Positions 46,590 to 58,317 of a DNA stretch of 64,000 nt are shown piece by piece. The stretch is from Delphinapterus leucas (Eukaryota; Chordata; Mammalia; Artiodactyla; Monodontidae). The stretch spans positions 7,214,699 to 7,278,698 of the forward strand of contig NW_022097996.1 of assembly GCF_002288925.2 (NCBI RefSeq), read 5' to 3'. The position numbers and the translations under genes are program-made. The notes under the pieces were generated by a model that was not told where the DNA came from, searched no databases, and worked only from the letters and a program-made list of their open reading frames with translations. How positions within the stretch are numbered: the first letter of the stretch is position 1; each line of letters opens with the position of its first letter.

Positions 46590-46918
46590 TCATCAAGAAA
46601 TTATGATATATATATGTAACTGAATCACTTTGCTGTACACCTGAAACCACGACATTGCAAGTGAAGTATACTTCAACTTTAAAAAATGGTTAGAATTTTT
46701 TTTAATTAAAAAATAAAAAGAAATTATGAACAACAAGGTCCTACTATATAGCACAGGGAACTATATTCAGTAAGCTATGATAAACCATAATGGAAAAGAA
46801 TCTGAAAAATAATGTATATACATGTATAACTGAATCACTTCACTGTACAGCAGAAATTAACACAACATTGTAAATCAACTATACTTCAATAAAATAAATT
46901 TAAGAAAAAAAAAAAAGG
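46590..46918 (+). repeat. Two adjacent cetartiodactyl L1 3' tails
   Basis: 46600-46718 ends in an A-rich tail and is flanked by aagaaattatga on each side (near 46591 and 46719). 46733-46915 is a second tail ('caaggtcctactatatagca', 'cagcagaaattaacacaaca', 'caactatacttcaataaaat'). Confidence 0.85.
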
Positions 46919-46919
46919 A

Positions 46920-49050
46920 CGTTATGGAACCAAAGCAGGGAGGATGGTGCCATCATTAGAGGAAAATCCTGCAGGTCCCATAGGTGCTGCCTGGCCAGAT
47001 AGCCTTCAGAACTGCCTTCTGCTGACCGAAAGAATGTCTCCATCACTCTAATGACAGTTTTCTTTCTCTGTGTGGGCGATGAGAACTACTCACTTCTATG
47101 GCCAGAATCTTCCAGAACTGAGCAGAAGTTATCCCTTTCTTTAAGGCTTACATGCTCTATTTCTCCCAACTCCTCACCACCCTCTTAGTTTCTCCCCAAC
47201 ACTGAGGCCAAGTATTAGTTACCACTTCGTCATAATCCCTGAATTGTTTTTTCTTCTAATAGAGAAATAGCTCTCTGAGCCAGACTCTTCTCAAAAACGG
47301 GAAAAGGACCTCAGAGCCGCCAACTCAGGGAATCCTCTGACATGACAAAGACAGTGTATGAAATGCAGAAGGGGGCTCACGACGTGGTTGTGTACCTTTG
47401 TGCATTCACCTCCTCGTGTCTGTGAATGGCTCCCCCCAGGGTCGTGCAGTGAACCATCTGCACAGCTGTTCAGTGTATCCTGGAGAAAAGATAAGATACA
47501 GCAAGAAGGATACAGATGTGGCCAGCGGACGATGGCCCCCAAATGGGGCTGGGAAAGTGCACTAAGGCTGAGAAAGGAGCCCTTTCAGCTTTACTAGGAT
47601 AGAGAAGTGGAATGAGGAGGCCTTGGGCTGGCAAAGCACAGAAGGAAGTGAAGGCCTTTAACTCCTTCCTCCTTTCATTTTCACCAAAGCGTGTGAAGCT
47701 CAGAGGGGAGGGGCAAAGCAAGCATCAGGGGGCCTCTGATGTGCAAGGTTAGCGATGGGCACCTTGCCCTTGTTCGTGCAGGGGCTGGCGCTGCGGAGGA
47801 CTCCGGACTCAGGAGTGAGCCCGGCACAACTGGCCTCCCTGGGTGAGGCCTCACCTCCACACTTTCTGTCACAGTGAGAAGCAAGTTTCTGGACAGTAAG
47901 AGACAGAGACCAAATGGCTTTGTGTTCCCTTTATTTCCTGACCTCCCGACTCTCCCTGGGCCATAGGGTGAACCTTGATGGGCGCCCAGGACCTGCAGCG
48001 AAACTCAGGGGCAGCACACCAGAGAGTGGCTTGGAGCCCCTCTGTCCTTCCCCTGGGGCAGGAAGGGGACCCACAGAGATGCGCTGCCGTAATTCTGCTG
48101 CATCTGTAATACTGAAGGGCAAGTGTCCTGGGTTTGAACTGTCCAACAGAAACAATAAAATGCCAGTGAACTTTGTAGACCCAGAGGGGCTCCTGCAAGA
48201 GATCCTGCCGGCAGGAGGCAAGGCGTTCCCCCTTCTCTGCCTGGCACGTTTGCTGGGAAAGGGGAACGCAAACCGTGTGAGGGTCCAGACTAGACAGGGG
48301 TCCAGCTTAGCTCCGTCTGCCCCCGGAGGAGAGAAGCTTATTGCACAGTGAGTGCCGTGGCCTGGAGCCGGGGGGGTGAGTGGCCAGGGGGCTCCCGGGG
48401 CAAGTCCACGGACTTATTCAGAGGAGGGGCTGGGATGAGCACCACGTGCAGGGACAGAAACGGGGTCCTGGAAAGGGACAGAGGTGAGCAGGGCACCGTC
48501 CCTCCCTCCCAGGGCTCCCAGTGTACTTACCCCTAATGACCACAAGCCATTAGCTCCAGTAGCTCAGGAGGGTGAGGTCCTTCCCGCCACGGGATCAATA
48601 AATGCTTCAGGGAAGAGGTGCGTTTATTCTTAGCCTGGAACTCAGGTGGAAATAAAGAGGGGGAGACCATTGGAAGCAGAGGGCGCTGCGAAGACAAATT
48701 CCAAGTTCCAAAGGCACGACAGGGAAAGAGCATATGTAGAAATTCTTCCAAACAGGAGCCGTGCTGGGTCTACCATCACCCCAGCCCTTCCCCTGCTGAG
48801 TCCTCTCCCCCAGGCCCCTGGCAACACCCAGCCCTCCTCAGGATGTGCCTGCCTCGTCCCTGGGCCCAAAGCTTTGTTCCTGCTGTTCCCTGCCTGGAGG
48901 GATCTGGGGCCTCTGCTCCCCAAGGCCCCTCCTCCTGTTCAGACTCTACTGTCTTTCAAAGTCTAACTCCGAGGTCACTTTGGTAAAGCTGTCCCAGATT
49001 CTCTCAGTCAGAACCCTCGTCCTGCTTTCCTTCTCCCCCTCCTTTGCTGG
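46920..49050. other. Unique intergenic sequence with L2-like end
   Basis: Mostly non-repetitive. 48870-49025 carries antisense L2-like text ('ttcctgctgttccctgcctg', 'aggtcactttggtaaagctg'). A CTCF-like 'gcagagggcgctgcg' lies at about 48677. The 145-codon + frame at 47914-48351 has no recognisable domain, so no gene is called. Confidence 0.4.
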
Positions 49051-49055
49051 ACACG

Positions 49056-49059
<4 letters not shown>

Positions 49060-49116
<57 letters not shown>

Positions 49117-49175
49117 TGGTGTGTGACGTGTGTGTTTGCGGTGTGTGTGTACAAGTGTGTATTTGTGTGTGTTGA
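49060..49175 (+). repeat. (TG)n microsatellite
   Basis: A nearly pure TG array to about 49108 continues as imperfect TG-rich sequence to 49175. Likely polymorphic. Confidence 0.95.
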
Positions 49176-49364
49176 AGTACAGTTCATCTGGCTCCCTGGT
49201 AAAATGCCACCAGCCGGTTGGGCTGCGCTCTGGGGCCCCCCTGCTTTCTGCCCGCCACCTTCTCCCGGCCCCTGGCTCTAGGAGAGCCCTTGGTGGCGCT
49301 GGTTACTGCTCCCGACTGATTTGCTGAATCGCAGCCAAATGAGCAGATTCCATGTCCCGGCTTT

Positions 49365-49640
49365 AGTGCTGACTGGCTCTGGGTCCTTGGAGAGGTTACC
49401 TCACTGTTCTGCCTCAGTTTCCTAATCTGTTAAAAGATCTTACAGGGTCGATGTAAAGACTCAATGACATTGTGCACTGAAAGTGCACGTAGACTCTTAT
49501 TATCTTTCTTTTGTCCTTGTCTCGCTGCTTGCAGGATCTTAGTTCTCTGATCAGGGATTGAACCTAGGCCCTTAGCAGTGAAAGTACGGAGTCCTAACCA
49601 CTGGATTGCCGGGGAATTCCCTACTATTATCATTTATATT
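49365..49640 (+). repeat. MIR split by a short antisense CHR SINE
   Basis: The MIR core ('gctctgggtccttggagagg', 'cctcagtttcctaatctgtt') precedes a SINE at 49506-49620 ('tgcttgcaggatcttagttc' to 'ggattgccggggaattccc'). Confidence 0.8.
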
Positions 49641-50081
49641 TACTTGTTATGTATGTATAACATATATTTTAAAATCTGTCTTTGCGAATTCCAAAGTCCC
49701 TTTCCCCTGGAACCCAGAGATAAGAGTTTGCTTCAAGGACTGCTGTTGAGCAGAAGAGGCTGGCCTGTCCTTGGGCTCACAGTGACCTGGGAGTGTTCTA
49801 GAAAGACAAAGGCATACCTATCATCCTCTTTGCAGCTCAAACCACAGGTCAGGCTTTTAGAAATCCATAAAATATTTAAGGCAAGGCCTTTGTTACACCA
49901 TAGCTGGTCAACATTACTATAAATAAATGAACATTATCATTCATGACAATAAAGGGGATGAGAGACAGGTGACTTGATTGTGTAGCCCTAACCCAACCCT
50001 AATACAGAGAAGGGAGAAAGTCAAGTGATTTAATGAAGAGTCTGGACATTAGGAATTTGAGAAAAAAGACTCTTTTGCCTT
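49641..50081. other. Unique AT-rich sequence
   Basis: No gene or repeat was recognised. Confidence 0.4.
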
Positions 50082-50097
50082 TAGAGAAACCATCCAT

Positions 50098-50289
50098 TGG
50101 GCTTCCCTGGTGGCGCAGTGGTTGAGAGTCCGCCTGCCAATGCAGGCGGACACGGGTTCGTGCCCCGGTCCGGGAGGATTCCGCGTGCCGCGGAGCAGCT
50201 GGGCCCGTGAGCCATGGCTGCTGAGCCTGCGTGTCCAGAGCCTGTGCTCCACAACGGGAGAGGCCACAACAGTGAGAGGCCCCCGTACC

Positions 50290-50318
<29 letters not shown>
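50098..50318 (+). mobile_element. Young CHR SINE with perfect 16-bp target duplication
   Basis: Short subtype with head 'cttccctggtggcgcagtgg' and an uninterrupted A-tail of about 30. Identical flanks tagagaaaccatccat lie at 50082-50097 and 50319-50334. Confidence 0.96.
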
Positions 50319-50320
<2 letters not shown>

Positions 50321-50334
50321 GAGAAACCATCCAT

Positions 50335-50954
50335 GAGCGCACTGCTTGTGGAGAAAATGGCCCTTGGGTCTTGGTGGTGAGGGCTGTCCCCCATCCCACC
50401 CCAGGCACTGCACTGCTCTGGGTTGGATCCATTCTGGAGGCCATGCTTTCAGGGAGATAGTGGTAAATGGTAAGAAACCCGACCAGAATGAAGTCAGGTC
50501 TGGGAACCGAATCCCAAGAGCATGAGCTGATGGAATCGAGGCCATTTGGCCCAAATCAAAGGATGTGGCGGCCTCATCTGGGCAGAAAGTGATACTTGAA
50601 CCTGGGTGGGCGGGGCAAGTAGGACAGAGATCTAACTCTGTATTCAGATGTCAGGGAGACCTGGTGAGGTAGCAAGCATCCTAGCACCCTCACTGTTCAG
50701 GCAGAAGGCCAGTGACCACCAGCCAGGGTTCAAGTTACCTATAGAAAGTACTACTGCCTTGTAACCTTTGGCAGTGGATGTATGGGCTGTTGTAAACAGT
50801 CTCCCTCTGGGAGAACAGAGAGCCTGTCGAGACCCTCTCTGTATTCCCAACATCCAGGACGGTACCTGGCACGTACAAGGCCCTCAATCACGTTGAGGTG
50901 CCTTTCAATTTTAAGATTACTTAGACTCTTTCAAGGACAATAAAAGTAAATAAT
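50335..50954. other. Unique sequence with L2-like end
   Basis: 'ctgtattcccaacatccagg' with 'acggtacctggcacgtacaa' near 50838-50880 is antisense L2-like. No gene. Confidence 0.45.
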
Positions 50955-50963
50955 AATGCTACT

Positions 50964-51078
50964 GGACTTCCCTGGTGGTCCAACGGTTAGGACTCCACGC
51001 TTCCACTGCAGGGGGCATGGGTTCGATCCCTGGTTGGGGATCCCGCATGCCATGCAATGTGGCCAAAAAAAAAAAAAA
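50964..51078 (+). mobile_element. Short CHR SINE with target duplication
   Basis: Head 'gacttccctggtggtccaac', B-box 'ggttcgatccc' and a pure A-tail. The flanks aatgctact (50955-50963 and 51079-51087) are identical. 51088-51540 is unique. Confidence 0.93.
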
Positions 51079-51544
51079 AATGCTACTAAGAGAGACCTCA
51101 CCAAAAAGGCTCCACTAATGTGGATGTAGAAATATCCTCTAAACACCCTTTCTTCATTTATGCAGCAAACACCCCATCACAAAAGGCACAAGAGGTCGGT
51201 TGTAACCACCAGCATGTTTTTGACCTGGGAGTAACACATTTTCCACATATTCAGAACCAGCGACAATTTCTCTACTAGTAAGACTAGCCCAAGGGAAGTC
51301 CCTGAGGGTAGACTGTAAAGCAATGCTGAGCAGGCTTTTCATGTTTCCTCTCTTCTTGCCATTAATTAGTTTTTACTGTTAAGCTCTGTGAAAAATACTA
51401 CTATCACCCCCTGCATAATTATCAAAAGCACAAAAACATTCCAGATTTAGGAGCAGGGAGAAAGAGGCTGGGGAAAGAAATAGCAGGGTCTCATAATAAT
51501 GAGGATCTGTGGAGGCCACTACTTGGCTAGAAGATTTCCCTGGT

Positions 51545-52240
51545 GTTATGGGCTGAATCGTGTGTTCCCCCCGCCACCCAATATTCATATGTTGAAGCCC
51601 TAATCCCCAGGGCTTTTTTAAAAATTTATTTATTTTTGGCTGTGTTGGGTCTTCGTTTCTGTGCGAGGGCTTTCTCTAGTTGCGGCGAGCAGGGGCCACT
51701 CTTCATCGCGGTGCGTGGGCCTTTCACTGTTGTGGCCTCTCCCGTTGCGGAGCACAGGCTCCAGATGCGCAGGCTCAGCAGTTGTGGCTCACGGGCCCAG
51801 TTGCTCCGCGGCATGTGGGATCCTCCCAGACCAGGGCTCGAACCCGTGTCCCCTGCATCGGCAGGCAGACTCTCAACCACTGCGCCACCAGGGAAGCCCT
51901 CCCCAGTACTTCTGAATGTGACTGTGTTTGGAGATAGAGCCCTTAAAGATATGATTAACTTAAAATGAAGCCAGGCCTAATCCAACCTGACCTGTGTACT
52001 TATAAGAAGGTGAAATTGGAACACAGAGAGACACCAGTGGTGCTCAAGCACAGAGGAGGGACCACCACAGGGCTGAGAGAGACAGCGGCCATCTGCAAGT
52101 CCAGGATGGAGGCCTCAGAAGAAACCAACCCTGCTGACGCCTTGATCTCAGACCTCCAGCCTCCAGAACTGTGAGAACGCAAATTTCTGTTGTTGAAGCC
52201 CCCGAGTCTGTGGTTCTCTGTTGCAGTAGGCTGAGCAGAC
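51545..52240 (+). mobile_element. MaLR-type LTR (MLT1-like), sense, split by a SINE
   Basis: 'tgttatgggctgaatcgtgt', 'atatgttgaagccctaatcc', 'gtgtacttataagaaggtga', 'ccttgatctcagacctccag' and 'cctccagaactgtgagaacg' follow MLT1-type LTR order and end near 52245. Confidence 0.85.
51611..51899 (-). mobile_element. CHR-family SINE, long form, antisense, inside the LTR
   Basis: Runs from 'ggctgtgttgggtcttcgtt' to 'gcgccaccagggaagccc'. The LTR text resumes after a duplicated tccccag. Confidence 0.93.
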
Positions 52241-52245
52241 GAATG

Positions 52246-52400
52246 TACCTGGGATACTCCCTTTCACCCTCATAACCACTCTGATTATTTTGCAGAAGAA
52301 ATCGAGGCTCACAGACATCAGTTAACCTGTCCCAGTTCTCACAGTGAGTGAGTGGCAGAGCCTGGATCTGGTGTCAGGTTTGTGGGTGGCAAAACTCACA
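52246..52400 (-). repeat. MIR SINE, antisense
   Basis: 'attttgcagaagaaatcgag', 'gctcacagacatcagttaac' and 'agtgagtgagtggcagagcc'. Confidence 0.75.
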
Positions 52401-52404
52401 TTCT

Positions 52405-52705
52405 GGGCTTCCCTGGTGGCGCAGTGGTTAAGAATCTGCCTGCCAATGCAGGGGACACGGGTTCGAGCCCTGGTCCGGGAAGATCCCACATGCCGTAGAG
52501 CAACTAAGCCTGTGCGCCACAACTACTGAGCCCGCGAGCCACAACTACTGAAGCCCGCGTGCCTAGAGCCCGTGCTCCGCAACAAGAGAAGCCACCACAG
52601 TGAGAAGCCCACGCACCACAACAAAGAGTAGCCCCTGCTCGCTGCAACTAGAGAAAGCCTGCGCCCAGCAACGAAGACCCAATGCAGCCACAAAAAAAAA
52701 AAGAA
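52405..52705 (+). mobile_element. CHR-family SINE, long form
   Basis: Full element: head, B-box 'ggttcgagccc', body 'gagaagccaccacagtgaga' and A-rich tail. Confidence 0.94.
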
Positions 52706-52711
52706 AAAGAA

Positions 52712-52928
52712 AAGTGAACCCTAATATAAACCGTGGACTCTGAGCAATAATGATGTTCAAATGTAGATTCATCACGTGTAGCAAATGTACCATCTGGTGG
52801 GGGATGGTGGTAGCGGGGGAAGCTGTATGCTTGCCAGGGGCAGGGAATATATGGGAAATCTCTGTACCTTCCCATCAATTTTGCTGTGAACCTCAACAGG
52901 CTCTACAAAACTGTCTATTAAAAAAACA
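52712..52928 (+). repeat. L1M 3' UTR
   Basis: 'gcaaatgtaccatctggtgg' and 'tatgggaaatctctgtacct' with 'caattttgctgtgaacctca' are the L1MB-type 3' end. Confidence 0.85.
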
Positions 52929-52931
52929 ACT

Positions 52932-53068
52932 GAGGAGTTCCCTGGCGGTCCAGTGGTTAGGACTTGGCGCTCTCACTGCCGTGGCCCCGGGTTCAATCCC
53001 TGGTCCGGAAACTAAGATCCTGCAAGCCCTGTGGCACAGCCAAAAATAAAAAATACATTTAAAAAACC
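52932..53068 (+). mobile_element. Short CHR SINE
   Basis: 'gttccctggcggtccagtgg' with B-box 'ggttcaatccc' and an A-rich tail. 53070-53725 is unique without a recognisable gene. The 182-codon minus frame at 53151-53699 has no domain. Confidence 0.9.
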
Positions 53069-53737
53069 TGAAGAAATCTTCAGGGCAACCTTGGTAGGTG
53101 TGTCTGGAACATGTTCCCTTGCCTGGGAGGGCTTCTGCAGCATGAGTGCCTCACTCGTGCCACCTACGAAGGAGCTGCACCTCCACGCCCCTCCCAGTGT
53201 TGGGCTCCCCTGGGGCACCTGGAACCCGGGAGGCCAGCACAACGTGGAGTCTCCATGTGCGCACAACCCCACAGCAGTCCTGCCCTGACCCACTTCGTTC
53301 AGCTGAGAAAGATTGGGATTTGCAAAAGGAACTTGCCTGGAGAAATGAAATTAAAAAGAGAGAGCACAGCTGAACCCAGAACTCCAACCGATACAGGAAG
53401 GATCTTGAGCTAGGCCAGGTTGGGACAGATGAGACCTTGTGGGGTGGATGAATGTCAGCAAGGACCCCGACATCAGAGAAGCGGGGAGGCAGCTGTACGT
53501 GAGGCAGGGAAGGAGAGAGGAGAAGTCGGGGCGACATGAAATCCAGCACGGTGGGGTCGGCAAAGAACATCTTATGGAAGGAGATGCCTCGGGTTCTGGA
53601 TGGCTTTCTGCAAGGTACAGCTCTCTTCCACCTCATGGCCTCCAGCTGCCCATCCTTGCGGTCTGTTCCTAAATCTCCAGGAGGGTTTACTAAACTCACC
53701 AGATTCAGTGTGAGCTTCAGAAATGGAACAAGGGTGG

Positions 53738-53889
53738 TGGATCTTCCCTGGCGGTCCAGTGGTTAAGACCTCGTGCTTCCCCTGCAGGGGGTGAGGGTTT
53801 GATCCCTGGTCAGGTCACTAAGATCCCCCGTGCCTCACGGTGTGGCCAAAATAAATACATAAATACATAAATAAAATAATAAAGAAGTT
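53738..53889 (+). mobile_element. Short CHR SINE with 12-bp target duplication
   Basis: 'cttccctggcggtccagtgg' to an (AAAT)n tail. The flanks gaacaagggtgg (53726-53737 and 53890-53901) are identical. 53902-54360 is unique. Confidence 0.93.
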
Positions 53890-54377
53890 GAACAAGGGTG
53901 GAGTTTTACATCTTCAGAAAGCAAGCACGCCCTCCTCCCGCAGTATCCTCCTTCACCTGGAGATTTGCAACATCTAGGGACACCTTTAACATCCAAAGAC
54001 CGTCAAAATGGAAGTTTTCCATTCATTTTACCTGAATCTAAAGGGAGGGGAGGTCCCAGGTGAAAACCTAAAGTGCAAGAAAATAGCAAAGCGTAAAAAG
54101 GAGCAAGGATATTTTTGCTAACAGAGCATAGATATTTTTGCCTTGATTAACTCAGGCTTGTCTCAGACACACAGACCCTAGTTCCCCTCCTGCCCCTGGG
54201 CTTGAGCTGATGTGCCTGTTCATGGCAACGGCTGGCTGCAGGCTCGAGCTCAGCCTGTCCTCCTGCCCTTAGCTTCCTGATGGACCTCTGGCCCAGCGCT
54301 ACCAGCAGATTGCTGACAGCTAGAAGCCGGCCTCCTACAGGTCACATTCACTCTGCTGGCACGAGGCACCGTTCTTT

Positions 54378-54753
54378 TTTTTTTTTAAACTTTATTTTTG
54401 GCTGCGTTGGGTCTTTGTTGCTGTGCACAGGCTTTCTCTAGTTGTGACGAGCGGGGGCTGCTCTTCGTTGCGGTGCGCGGGCTTCTTATTGCGGTGGCTT
54501 CTCTTGTTGTGGAGCACGGGCTCTAGGCATGTGGGCTTCAGTAGTTGTGGCACACGGGCTTCAGTAGTTGTGGCACGCGGGCTCAGTAGTTGTGGCACGC
54601 GGGCTCAGTAGTTGTGGCACACAGGCTCAGTAGTTGTGGCACACAGGCTTAGTTGCTCTGCGGCATGTGGGATCTTCCCGGACCAGGGCTCGAACCCGTG
54701 TCTGCTGCATTGGCAGGTGGATTCTTAACCACTGTGCCACCAGGGAAGCCCAG
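54378..54753 (-). mobile_element. CHR SINE with internal five-copy 22-bp tandem array
   Basis: Long-form antisense element. Between 54539 and 54650 the unit cagtagttgtggcac + rcrggct is repeated five times. The flanks gaggcacc[g/a]ttcttt (54363-54377 and 54754-54768) differ at one base. Confidence 0.94.
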
Positions 54754-54768
54754 GAGGCACCATTCTTT

Positions 54769-55159
54769 TATGGGTTCACGAGCCTGTTACCCCAGCCACG
54801 AGCATGTGTGAAGCTCCTGCTCCAGGACTGAAGGCCACTCCTGGCTGAACGGAAGGCAGAAAACTGACTGGGATTCAGGCTGTACCCTGGCCCCAGTGGA
54901 TGCTCAAGCCCTTCTCAGCTCTTGTTGCAAATTCACCAACTTCCCCCACCTACGCCCTGATGACTAATCCACTACTCCCCTTCACACACACGCAAATTAG
55001 ATGACTAACAATCAGAAGATACTTTATTCATCCAGTCACAGACCAATGCCAATTAGAGGAGGTTTTCTCACCTCCACAGAACCCAACATAAATAGACTAA
55101 ATAGATGAGGATGGGAGCTCACACAGGCAGACATCTGGAGAAAACAAAGGATTTCGTAT
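54769..55159. other. Unique intergenic sequence
   Basis: No gene or repeat was recognised. Confidence 0.4.
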
Positions 55160-55168
55160 CTCACCATG

Positions 55169-55310
55169 CATTTCTTTTCTTTTTTTTTTCTGAATTTTTT
55201 TGGCTGTGCTGTGCAGCATGTGGGATCTTAGCTCCCTGACCAGGGATCGAACCCGTGCCCCCTGCAGTGGGAGCATGGAGTCTTAACCACTGGACCGCCA
55301 GGGAAGTCTC
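55169..55310 (-). mobile_element. Short CHR SINE, antisense
   Basis: 'ggctgtgctgtgcagcatgt' to 'ggaccgccagggaagtctc'. The flanks ctcaccatg (55160-55168 and 55311-55319) are identical. Confidence 0.93.
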
Positions 55311-55319
55311 CTCACCATG

Positions 55320-56225
55320 GACTTCTAAAATCTAAAGACATCCTCAAGCAAAAGAAGAATTCATGAGAAATAAAAGATCTTCTCTGAAGATTAGTTGATT
55401 TTTGAAAAGTACTTATTGGCCATCTACAGCAAACAAGCCTTCTGAAATCGATAGAGAAATTACACCATCCGTCCATGATGACCTCACTGGTCTCTAAAAT
55501 GAGCCAGAGCAATGACTATGCATTTAAATGGGAACAGTTTACTCTTTACCTTCCCTTAGCAAAAAGAATCTCATACTCAGAAACGATTTCTGCTGGTGTA
55601 CGGTAATAAAACTTTTCTCCCATTTGAGCCCCAAATGATGGAGAACTCCGAATTGGGGTACTTCCCTATTGTCACTCTTCCTGATGACTTTGCTGATTGT
55701 ATGTTCTCTATTCACTGCTGACGGCATGGAGCTGCTTTTTCACAGAGAGCTAAGTCAACAGATCTGTCTCTAGGGGAAACTTAGTACCTAGGACAGAAAC
55801 AAGTCTGACACATTCCAGGAGACCCCCAAGTATGGGACCCAAAGCAGACTCGTCAATTCTCTGTAACTCAGACCCCTTTGCGAGCTCCTAGGCAGCCTTG
55901 GAGTGGGTCCAAGGGGACACATTTTGCTAAAGGTGGTGCCGGTGACCTGAGAAGAAGAGACAGGAAACACATGGGCTGAGTCAGGAGACTTAAGTGCACG
56001 TGACTTTGGCAAATGGCCCAGCCTCTCCTGGGTTTTCTCATCTGGAAGAAGCCTACCTCAGAGGGCGGCTAAGAGGCTCCAAGTGGGAAAGATTATGAGG
56101 GTGAGACTGCTTTGCAAACTGTAAAGAGCTATATGAGTACAAACATACTCACATGTGTGGTCAGCACTCTTGATCTGGAGTGTGTTTCCTGTGCTGGGCG
56201 CTTGGTGCCTTACATGTATTAACTC
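55320..56225. other. Unique intergenic sequence
   Basis: No gene or clear repeat was recognised. Confidence 0.4.
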
Positions 56226-56227
56226 CC

Positions 56228-56400
56228 TGCCATGGACTGAATCGTGTCCCCCCAGATTTCACATGTTGAAGCCCTAACCCCCAGTGAGATGGTATTTGGA
56301 GATGGGGTCTTTGGGAATTAGCTAGGTTTAGTTGAGGTCCTGAGAGTGCCCTTATCAGAAGAGACTCCAGAGAGCTTGCTTCCTCTCTCACTCTACTTTT
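56228..56400 (+). mobile_element. MLT1-type LTR 5' part, sense
   Basis: 'atggactgaatcgtgtcccc', 'catgttgaagccctaacccc' and 'gatggtatttggagatgggg' with 'cagagagcttgcttcctctc'. Truncated at the 3' side. 56400-56480 looks like an L1 scrap. Confidence 0.85.
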
Positions 56401-56589
56401 AATTAAAAAAAGAAAAGAACCCCCATTGCTTCAAATCCTTGCCAACATTTGGTATTGTCCATGTTTTAAGACCAGAACTTTCTATATATCTCGCTCTGGC
56501 CATTAGAAAGTGGGAGGAGCTTTGTAAACTTGAAGAGTGTATTTGTGGGTGTTACCAAACCAAACTTGGTTCCGCTCACCCAGATGTGC

Positions 56590-57125
56590 AGCAAAGCCAA
56601 TATATTGACACCGGGTTGTGGTGAAGGAAAGTACAGCATTTATTGCAGGGCCAAGCAAGGGGAATGGACAGCTCACGCTCAAAAGACCTGGACTCCCCAC
56701 TGGCTTTTAGGGAAGGGTTTTTAAAGACAAAGTGAGAGGGAGGGTCTGGGGTACATGATCAACTCATGGACATCCTTCTAATTAGTTGGTGAGGTGGTAA
56801 CAAGGTGATCTCAGTTATCAGTTTTCTGGCTCCAGCCAGTCTGGCGTCTAAGTGCTTTGCTGCTGGTCGTCCGAATGTAGTTAACATCTTCCGCCTGATG
56901 GGGGGTTTTTGTCTGTGCAAAACAACTCAAGGATATGGTTCAGGATATTATCTATAGTCCTTGAGGAGGAACTAAAGGTCCTTGACTCTGTTTTATGGCT
57001 AAACTATTATTATTTTGTCTTGTTTCACTGTTTTCCTTTGTTTCTGCATTTTTAAATTTCTCTGATTAAATCTGCTCTTTGGAACTTGAGGAAGACCTAG
57101 GAAGTTAAAGGTTTTTTACAAACAA
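56590..57125 (-). mobile_element. LTR-like element, antisense (ERV family not identified)
   Basis: 'gcaaaacaactcaaggatat' and 'ttcaggatattatctatagt' with 'ccttgactctgttttatggc' recur in antisense ERV LTRs. 'acagcatttattgcag' would be its poly(A) region. No coding. Confidence 0.5.
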
Positions 57126-57375
57126 GAGGTGGGGAACATGGGGGGAGTTTGTCACCAGGAAGGCCCCATAGTGTCCTGCTCGGTTTCATGGGCACTGTGG
57201 TTGGCGCACTACACAGAATCTAACTTAAATTATCCCCTCATAACAACCTGTTTAGAGGCTGGGAAAAGTGAAGAAACTTTGGAACTAGAAATCAAACCCA
57301 GGTTTTTCTGGGTCTGTTTTTTTTTTTTTTTTTCTACCCTGGCTAGGACCAGTGGGAAAAAAGTGTTGAGAAGGG
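57126..57375. other. Unique sequence with poly(T) run
   Basis: Short intergenic stretch with a T-run at 57317-57333. Confidence 0.4.
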
Positions 57376-57379
57376 AGAT

Positions 57380-58060
57380 TGTAAGCAGATAGGGTAGGGG
57401 GTCCTGGAGAAAGGGATCCAGGAATGGTTTTCTTGATACAAGAGAACCCATTTTGGCCTAAGCCCTTTTGTGATCTAAGCCTGGCCACAATGCTTGCCCT
57501 TGAGTAGGTCTCAGTAATTAATGATTTTAAGGGAACAAAGGAACGCAGGAACAGAGAAAAGGCAGTCAAATAGTGCAGTGATAAAGCAGAGTCCTAGTTT
57601 CTCCTCAAGGGGTATACATAATAATATATCCTTTTTAAAAATTTATTTCTTGTGGCTGAATGGCATGTGGGATCTTAGTTCCCTGACCAGGGAAGTCCCA
57701 CCAATATATCTTAGAGTTCTGCGGGAAAAAGGCCCCTACCCAGGTGGAGGACAGAATGATGACGTTGACCCTCCCGACTTCAGTCAGCTAAGACTTGGAC
57801 TCTGTCGACCTTAGCCCCAATTCTGTGCTAATAGTCCTCTGCTCAAGCCCCTTCATTAATATGTATGTACCCTTAGCTTAAACCTTCCCAAGTTTTGCTG
57901 TTTGGGGAGATACTGCTTTGGGAAAGATCCCCAGTGTTCTCCTTCCTTGCTGCAAGTAATATACATCCTTCTCCTGATCTTTGACTTGGTTGTGTCTATT
58001 GGCTCAACATCCACCAAGAGGTGAACCCAGCTTTCAGGGAACAAGATCTCTGTGCAGGAG
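57380..58060 (+). mobile_element. LTR-like element, sense, split by a SINE remnant
   Basis: 'gccccttcattaatatgtat' and 'gtttggggagatactgcttt', then 'gggaaagatccccagtgttc', 'ctgcaagtaatatacatcct' and 'ttgtgtctattggctcaaca', give a U3-R-U5-like order. A CHR remnant lies at 57631-57702, flanked by aatatatc on both sides. Confidence 0.55.
57631..57702 (-). mobile_element. CHR SINE with internal deletion, antisense
   Basis: Only the tail side ('gtggctgaatggcatgtggg', 'cttagttccctgaccaggga') and the last head bases remain. The target duplication aatatatc lies at 57623-57630 and 57703-57710. Confidence 0.8.
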
Positions 58061-58317
58061 ACTATTGTCAACTCTTCCCATTGGTCAGAGCCCTCCAGGA
58101 AGCTCAGAAGATTCTGGTTCATGGTAGAATCCAGTGCTTCTGGCCCTGTAGGCTTGAGTGAACTGGGGGCAGGGCATAATGGGGGAAAGAAATCCTCCTT
58201 CGAATACTTCCTTCCTTCCACCTGCTAGAGGTCTCAGGAGATCACACTCTCAGGCTCATAAAAGGCCTAAAGTAAGAATTAGGGGCCCAAGGAGACCTTC
58301 AAAAGGTCTTATCTGTG

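Noticed and set aside
49060..49327. VCVCVC-type cysteine-rich peptides
   Set aside because: They are translations of a TG microsatellite.
54539..54650. Direct repeats resembling a CRISPR array
   Set aside because: The units are contiguous with no spacers and lie within a mammalian SINE.
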